From the NCBI GenBank assembly GCA_015488935.1, contig WFMU01000013.1:1-11383 (forward strand): a DNA stretch of 11,383 nt. Direction: 5' to 3'. Shown here one piece after another: positions 6,678 to 11,383 of this stretch (position 1 is its first letter; each line of letters opens with the position of its first letter). The translations under genes and the position numbers were made by a program. This stretch comes from Flavobacteriaceae bacterium. Its GTDB lineage: Bacteria; Bacteroidota; Bacteroidia; Flavobacteriales; Flavobacteriaceae. A model generated the notes under the pieces. That model was not told the DNA's origin, made no database searches, and saw only the letters and a program-made list of their open reading frames with translations.

Positions 6678-8042
6678 ATGCAGAATAATATAGACATAAC
6701 AACTTACAAAAACCTATTTTTTATAGGAATAGGCGGAATAGGTATGTCTGCACTTGCGCGATATTTTTCAGAACATGGAAAAAATGTTGCAGGATATGAT
6801 AAAGTAACCACTACAATTACAAATAATTTGCAAGAATTAGGAATAACGATTTATTTTGAAGATATAATTTCAAAAATACCAAAAGCATTTTTAGAAAAAG
6901 AAAAAACCTTAATTGTATATACACCAGCAATACCAAAAAATCATACAACATATAATTACTTTAAAGACAATGGATTTACCATTTTAAAACGAGCAGAAGT
7001 TCTAGGATTAATAACCAAAAACACCTACTGTTTTGCCGTTGCAGGAACACATGGTAAAACAACAACATCTACTATATTAGGACATGTTTTAAAAGAAACA
7101 GGTGTAAATGCAACCTCGTTTTTAGGCGGAATTTCAGAGAATTATAAATCAAATTTAATACTAGGTAACAATAAAATAAGTGTGGTAGAGGCAGACGAGT
7201 ACGATAGGTCGTTCTTGCAATTAAGCCCAAATACAGCATGTATAACCTCAATGGATGCAGACCATTTAGACATTTATGGTGCATCAGAAGCATTAGAAAA
7301 ATCATTTAAAGACTTTGCAAATTTAGTAAGTGATAAATTATTTGTTCGTTATGGACTAACGTTAAACGGAATTACATTTGGATTGGAAGCAGCAGCAGAC
7401 TACCAAGCAAAAAATATCCGTATAGAAAATGGCATGTCTGTTTTTGATGTACAAACACCAAAAGCAACAATTTCGGATATAAAAATACAATTGGTAGGAA
7501 AACACAATATATTAAATGCTTTGGCGGCATTGGCAATGGCAAATTCATATAAAGTTCCACTTACAGAAATTAAAAAAGCACTTTTTAGTTTTAAAGGAAT
7601 TAAACGTAGATTTAACATAAAAATAAATACCAAAAAACTAGTGTTAATAGATGATTACGCACATCATCCAACCGAAATAAATGCCGTTTATGAAACCGTA
7701 AAAACCCTTTATCCAAATAAAAATAAAACCGTAGTATTCCAGCCACATTTGTACAGTAGAACTAGAGATTTTGCAGAAGATTTTGCAAAAGAATTGGCAC
7801 AATTTGATACGGTACTTTTACTCGATATATATCCAGCAAGAGAATTACCAATAAAAGGAGTGACATCATTATGGTTAGCAGAAAAAATTAAAAAATACAG
7901 TAAAAATGTACAATGTGTACCGTTTGATGCAACATCTATAAAAAACAACATAAATAAAGAAAATGTAGTAATTGCAATGCTAGGAGCAGGTGATATTGGA
8001 AAAATGGTAGAAAAGGTATGTAAAACTTTAACAACATTGTAA
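6678..8042 (+). CDS. murC: MurC, UDP-N-acetylmuramate:L-alanine ligase
   Basis: Cytoplasmic Mur ligase that adds the first amino acid, L-Ala, to UDP-MurNAc. The 454 residues are a little shorter than E. coli MurC (491). The N-terminal Rossmann domain holds FIGIGGIGMSALA (15-27), with YTPAIP (81-86) further on. The P-loop AGTHGKTTT is at 122-130; the His in GTHGK is typical of MurC and Mpl. EADEYDRSFL (171-180), DADHLDIYG (193-201) and GKHNILNALAA (274-284) mark the central domain. The C-terminal domain has DDYAHHPTEI (325-334), FQPHLYSRTRDF (354-365) and LGAGDI (435-440). The paralogous recycling ligase Mpl shares some motifs, but position and the full MurC set favour MurC. The ATG is ten bases after the murG stop and the stop is one base before ftsQ. 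No murB or ddl follows, unlike E. coli. Confidence 0.96.
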   Translation: MQNNIDITTYKNLFFIGIGGIGMSALARYFSEHGKNVAGYDKVTTTITNNLQELGITIYFEDIISKIPKAFLEKEKTLIVYTPAIPKNHTTYNYFKDNGFTILKRAEVLGLITKNTYCFAVAGTHGKTTTSTILGHVLKETGVNATSFLGGISENYKSNLILGNNKISVVEADEYDRSFLQLSPNTACITSMDADHLDIYGASEALEKSFKDFANLVSDKLFVRYGLTLNGITFGLEAAADYQAKNIRIENGMSVFDVQTPKATISDIKIQLVGKHNILNALAALAMANSYKVPLTEIKKALFSFKGIKRRFNIKINTKKLVLIDDYAHHPTEINAVYETVKTLYPNKNKTVVFQPHLYSRTRDFAEDFAKELAQFDTVLLLDIYPARELPIKGVTSLWLAEKIKKYSKNVQCVPFDATSIKNNINKENVVIAMLGAGDIGKMVEKVCKTLTTL

Positions 8043-8043
8043 A

Positions 8044-8766
8044 ATGATAAAGTATAAAATTTACATAAAAGCATTTATTTTTATCTTGTGTATTGCAGGA
8101 CTATTTAGCTTTGCAAATCACCGAAATGCAACAAGAAAAATTAAAAAAATAGAAATAGAATTTGAGCAAGGAGATAATTTATACATCACTACCGAAGCAG
8201 TTAATAAAATGTTAATACAAAGTTCGGGGAACATAAGAAACCAAACAAAAGAAAATCTATTTTTGAGGGTTCTGGAGCAGCGAGTTACAGATAATGAAAT
8301 GATAGAGAATGCAGAGGTATATGTTACTATAGATGGTGTGTTGAAAACAAGAGTGTTGCAGAGAAAACCAATAGCAAGAATAGCAGTAAATGGAGCGTCG
8401 TATTACCTAGATAGACAAGGAAAAAAGATGCCATTATCAAAAAATTATTCCGCAAGAGTGCCAATTGTAAATGGAGTAACAAGTGATGAGGATTTAGAAT
8501 TGGTTTACGAGTTTATAAAAAAAGTATTGGTAAATGATTTTATGAAAAAACAAATTATCGGAATAACTATAAATTCAAAGCAAGAATTTACACTAAAAAC
8601 AAGAATGGGCAACCAATTAATAGAGTTTGGAAAATTAGAACGTGTAAATGCAAAAATTAAAAAGTTAATCGCATTTTATCAAAAAGTAATAAAAGATAAA
8701 ACTTTGAAAAAATACAGTAAAATAAATCTAGAATATAACAAGCAAGTGGTTTGTACAAATAAATAA
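8044..8766 (+). CDS. ftsQ: FtsQ, cell division protein (single-pass, POTRA domain)
   Basis: Division protein that links early ring proteins to late septal synthesis factors, usually through FtsB/FtsL. It has 240 residues: a short basic cytoplasmic N-terminus, one hydrophobic segment (about 6-24), then a periplasmic part. Residues about 34-110 fit a POTRA domain: KIKKIEIEF strand, a helix region around ITTEAVNKML, NLFLRVLEQRV, ENAEVYVTIDGVLKTRVLQRKPIARI. The FtsQ beta domain follows, with YYLDRQGKKMP (120-130), VPIVNGV (139-145) and a C-terminus YSKINLEYNKQVVCT (224-238). Sequence conservation in this family is low, so the call also rests on its place between murC and ftsA. It starts one base after the murC stop and ends three bases before ftsA, which suggests coupled translation. 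Confidence 0.9.
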   Translation: MIKYKIYIKAFIFILCIAGLFSFANHRNATRKIKKIEIEFEQGDNLYITTEAVNKMLIQSSGNIRNQTKENLFLRVLEQRVTDNEMIENAEVYVTIDGVLKTRVLQRKPIARIAVNGASYYLDRQGKKMPLSKNYSARVPIVNGVTSDEDLELVYEFIKKVLVNDFMKKQIIGITINSKQEFTLKTRMGNQLIEFGKLERVNAKIKKLIAFYQKVIKDKTLKKYSKINLEYNKQVVCTNK

Positions 8767-8769
8767 ATT

Positions 8770-10164
8770 ATGGAGAATCAAGTAGCGGTAGGTTTAGATA
8801 TAGGGACAACAAAGATTGTAGCAATGATTGGTCGTAAAAATGAATACGGCAAAATAGAAGTGCTCGGTACAGGTAAGGCTGTGAGCATGGGTGTGCACAG
8901 AGGTGTTGTAAATAATATTACCCAAACCATTCAGTCCATACAACAGGCAGTAGAAGAAGCAGAAAACGAAAGCAATATAGAAATAAAAGAAGTCGTTGTA
9001 GGAATAGCAGGTCAGCATATAAGAAGTTTACATCATAGCGATTATATCACAAGACCAAATGCAGAAGAAGTTATTGACGATGATGATATTGAACGATTAA
9101 AAAATCAAGTACTAAAATTAGTAATGTTGCCTGGTGAAGAAATTATTCATGTATTACCACAAGATTATAAAGTTGATGGACAAGGCGAAATAGAAGAGCC
9201 AGTAGGTATGTTTGGCGGAAGGTTAGAAGCTAATTTTCATGTGGTAGTTGGGCAAGTAGCATCTATTCGAAATATCGGAAGATGTATAAAAAGTTCTGGA
9301 TTAGGAATGTCAAATATCACCTTAGAACCATTGGCATCCGCAGAAGCTGTATTGAGCCTAGAAGAAAAAGAAGCAGGAGTTGCCATGATTGATATTGGAG
9401 GTGGAACAACCGATTTGGCAATTTTTAAAGATGGTATCATAAGACATACTGCCGTAATACCATTTGGTGGAAATGTAATAACCGAAGATATAAAAGAAGG
9501 ATGTTCTATTATAGGTAAACAAGCCGAATTGCTAAAAACAAAATTTGGCTCTGCATGGCCTGGTGAAAATAAAGATAATGAAATCGTATCTATACCAGGA
9601 TTACGAGGAAGAGAACCCAAGGAAATAACCCTAAAAAATCTTTCGAAAATTATACACTCCAGAGCGGTAGAAATAATAAATGAAGTGTTTTTAGAAATTA
9701 AAAATTACGGACACGATGAACCAAAGAAAAAACTAATTGCAGGTATTGTATTAACAGGTGGAGGAGCACAGTTAAAACACATCAAGCAATTGGTAGAATA
9801 TATTACAGGAATGGATACAAGAATTGGCTATCCAAACGAGCATTTGGCAAGTGATTCAGACGAGCAATTATCCAGTCCAATGTATGCAACAGCAGTAGGT
9901 TTGCTAATGAATGGATTAGAGCAAAAAGCAAAACAAGCACAAAAAGAAAAATTAGAAGAAAAAGAAACAGAAGAAGTTTCAAAAGAAAAAGAAAGTATCG
10001 AAACAGAGTTTGTAACTGAAAAACAAGTAGAACCAATAGTAAAAGAAGAACAAGATGAACAAGGAGAAATCTATATAGAAACAACTGCAAAGAAAGAAAA
10101 GAAACCATCATTCTTTGAAAAATTTATACACAATTTACGCGAGTTTTTAGATAACGCAGAATAA
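8770..10164 (+). CDS. ftsA: FtsA, actin-like membrane anchor of the Z ring
   Basis: Cytoplasmic actin-family ATPase that tethers FtsZ filaments to the membrane and recruits later division proteins. It has 464 residues. ATP-site motifs are phosphate-1 GLDIGTTKIVAMIG (8-21), phosphate-2 MIDIGGGTTDLAIF (206-219) and the adenosine motif IVLTGGGAQL (326-335). The FtsA-specific 1C domain covers roughly 84-165. From about 385 to 446 there is a Glu/Lys-rich, low-complexity linker, then an amphipathic helix (SFFEKFIHNLREFL, 447-460), which fits the membrane-targeting sequence of FtsA. The linker makes the protein longer than E. coli FtsA (420). The ATG start gives the expected AVGLDIGTTK N-terminus. 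It is followed by ftsZ after 45 bases. Confidence 0.97.
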   Translation: MENQVAVGLDIGTTKIVAMIGRKNEYGKIEVLGTGKAVSMGVHRGVVNNITQTIQSIQQAVEEAENESNIEIKEVVVGIAGQHIRSLHHSDYITRPNAEEVIDDDDIERLKNQVLKLVMLPGEEIIHVLPQDYKVDGQGEIEEPVGMFGGRLEANFHVVVGQVASIRNIGRCIKSSGLGMSNITLEPLASAEAVLSLEEKEAGVAMIDIGGGTTDLAIFKDGIIRHTAVIPFGGNVITEDIKEGCSIIGKQAELLKTKFGSAWPGENKDNEIVSIPGLRGREPKEITLKNLSKIIHSRAVEIINEVFLEIKNYGHDEPKKKLIAGIVLTGGGAQLKHIKQLVEYITGMDTRIGYPNEHLASDSDEQLSSPMYATAVGLLMNGLEQKAKQAQKEKLEEKETEEVSKEKESIETEFVTEKQVEPIVKEEQDEQGEIYIETTAKKEKKPSFFEKFIHNLREFLDNAE

Positions 10165-10209
10165 TATAAGAGCCATTAAAATAGTAAACATCCCCAAAAT
10201 AATTGAATT
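10165..10209 (+). other. ftsA-ftsZ intergenic spacer
   Basis: A 45-base A+T-rich spacer. No hairpin, Shine-Dalgarno sequence or recognisable Bacteroidota promoter box was found, so ftsZ is probably on the same transcript as ftsA. A separate ftsZ promoter inside ftsA cannot be excluded by eye. Confidence 0.5.
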
Positions 10210-11383
10210 ATGGATAACACAATAAATTTAGACAATATTGCATTTGATTTACCAAAAAATCAATCCAATGTAATTAAAGTTATAGGAGTAGGAGGCGGAG
10301 GAAGTAATGCCGTAAATCACATGTACAAGAAAGGAATTGAAGGAGTAGATTTTGCCATCTGTAATACCGATGCACAAGCATTAAAAAATAGTCCTGTACC
10401 AGTAAAAATTCAGTTAGGAGCATCTTTAACAGAAGGTTTAGGAGCAGGAGCAAATCCAGAAATTGGAGAACAATCGGCAGTAGAAAGTAAAGATGCTATT
10501 ATTGCAATGCTCGGCGCAAAAGCAAAAATGGTATTTATTACCGTTGGAATGGGTGGAGGAACAGGAACAGGAGCAGCACCAGTTATCGCAAAAATGGCAA
10601 AAGATATGGGATTGCTTACAGTAGCTATTGTTACCACACCATTTAGTTTCGAAGGAAAAACAAGAAACGAACAAGCACAAGAAGGAATAAAAAAGTTACG
10701 AGAACAAGTAGATTCTATTATCGTAATTAATAACAATAAACTAAGAGAAGTGTATGGAAATCTAGGATTTAAATCAGGATTTTCAAAAGCAGATGAAGTA
10801 TTATCTACTGCTGCAATGGGGATTGCAAGAGTAATAACACACCACTATACACAAAATATTGACTTTAAAGACGCAAATACCGTATTGGCAAACAGTGGCT
10901 CTGCAATTATGGGATCGGCAACAGCAGAAGGTGTAAATAGAGCACAAGAAGCAATAACAAAAGCATTAGACTCTCCTTTATTAAACGATAATAAAATAAC
11001 AGGAGCAAAAAATGTATTGTTGCTAATTGTATCTGGAAATATAGAAATTACCATAGACGAAATAGGAGAAATAAACGACTATATTCAGAGCGAAGCCAAA
11101 GGAAATGTCAATATTATTATGGGCGTTGGTGATGAAGATGAATTAGGCGATTCTATATCTGTAACCATCGTAGCAACAGGATTTAATAAAGAACAACAAA
11201 CAGAAATATCCAAAGTAGAAAATAAAAAAATTATTTATAGCCTAGACGATACGTCAAAGATAGAAACTACTTTTTTGTTTGATGAAAAAACAAAACCATC
11301 CAATATAAAAAATAATAAAAAAGAAACTTTAGAAACAAAAACACCAAAAATAGTGCATCAATTAGAAGAAAAAGAAAATAAAC
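10210..11383 (+). CDS. ftsZ: FtsZ, tubulin-like division GTPase (partial, 3' end outside window)
   Basis: GTPase that polymerises into the Z ring at mid-cell. From the ATG at 10210 the frame stays open to the window edge, giving 391 codons. The nucleotide-binding region begins with IKVIGVGGGGSNAV (22-35); the tubulin signature GGGTGTG is at 115-121 and TTPFSFEGKTR is downstream. The synergy loop NIDFKDA (216-222) supplies Asp218 and Asp221, matching the catalytic aspartates Asp209 and Asp212 of E. coli. AIMGSA (about 236-241) and the C-terminal subdomain up to SVTIVATGF (317-325) are intact. After that a Lys/Glu/Asn-rich disordered linker starts. The conserved C-terminal peptide that binds FtsA lies beyond the window. 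An ATG 45 bases after ftsA gives a flavobacterial-type N-terminus with a short acidic lead. Confidence 0.97.
   Translation, partial: MDNTINLDNIAFDLPKNQSNVIKVIGVGGGGSNAVNHMYKKGIEGVDFAICNTDAQALKNSPVPVKIQLGASLTEGLGAGANPEIGEQSAVESKDAIIAMLGAKAKMVFITVGMGGGTGTGAAPVIAKMAKDMGLLTVAIVTTPFSFEGKTRNEQAQEGIKKLREQVDSIIVINNNKLREVYGNLGFKSGFSKADEVLSTAAMGIARVITHHYTQNIDFKDANTVLANSGSAIMGSATAEGVNRAQEAITKALDSPLLNDNKITGAKNVLLLIVSGNIEITIDEIGEINDYIQSEAKGNVNIIMGVGDEDELGDSISVTIVATGFNKEQQTEISKVENKKIIYSLDDTSKIETTFLFDEKTKPSNIKNNKKETLETKTPKIVHQLEEKENK

Noticed and set aside
9803..10111. Leu-rich antisense open frame of 102 codons opposite the end of ftsA
   Set aside because: It is the mirror of the Glu/Lys-rich ftsA linker; composition alone keeps the frame open. 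Other antisense frames (for example 2841-3224, 7709-8074, 9237-9620) are likewise opposite well-identified genes and look like nothing known.
1..11383. Mobile elements, tRNA or rRNA genes, phage or defence genes
   Set aside because: None seen; every large open frame on the + strand is a recognised dcw gene and the gaps are too short.

Overview
The window is a continuous piece of a dcw (division and cell wall) cluster, all on the + strand. The order is ftsI (3' end only), murE, mraY, murD, ftsW, murG, murC, ftsQ, ftsA, ftsZ (5' part only). The organism is very probably a member of the Bacteroidota, most likely a marine-type flavobacterium. The evidence is a strongly A+T-rich, A-rich coding strand; almost no Shine-Dalgarno sequences; an FtsI ending in a PASTA domain; an enlarged MraY of 409 residues; a short FtsQ; and FtsA/FtsZ sequences of the flavobacterial kind. 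This placement comes from recognised protein features, not a database search.

Layout: 1-144 is the tail of the septal transpeptidase FtsI. It shares one base with murE (144-1610). Then come mraY (1626-2855) and murD (2878-4221). After murD is the only sizeable gap, 4222-4354, which holds nine head-to-tail 7-bp repeats followed by an A-rich leader. ftsW follows (4355-5560, TTG start), then murG (best start an ATT at 5576, end 6667), murC (6678-8042), ftsQ (8044-8766), ftsA (8770-10164) and ftsZ (10210 to the window edge). Apart from the murD-ftsW gap, spacings run from a 1-base overlap to 45 bases, so one long transcript is likely. No convincing terminator or promoter was seen, and no stretch over 300 bases lacks a gene.

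The genes form one pathway. MurC, MurD and MurE add L-Ala, D-Glu and meso-diaminopimelate (inferred from a DNPR motif) to UDP-MurNAc. MraY moves the finished precursor to undecaprenyl phosphate (lipid I). MurG adds GlcNAc (lipid II). FtsW polymerises lipid II with FtsI as crosslinking partner. FtsQ, FtsA and FtsZ build and anchor the division ring. Absent compared with the E. coli order are murF (between murE and mraY) and murB and ddl (between murC and ftsQ); they must lie elsewhere in this genome.

No new system was found; this is a core housekeeping locus. The points worth a second look are: (1) murG has no in-frame ATG, GTG or TTG before its essential glycine-rich loop and seems to start at ATT, in the same frame as ftsW and just after its stop codon; (2) the heptamer array between murD and ftsW; (3) the TTG start of ftsW, which gives two consecutive genes with weak start codons; (4) the extra loop in MraY.
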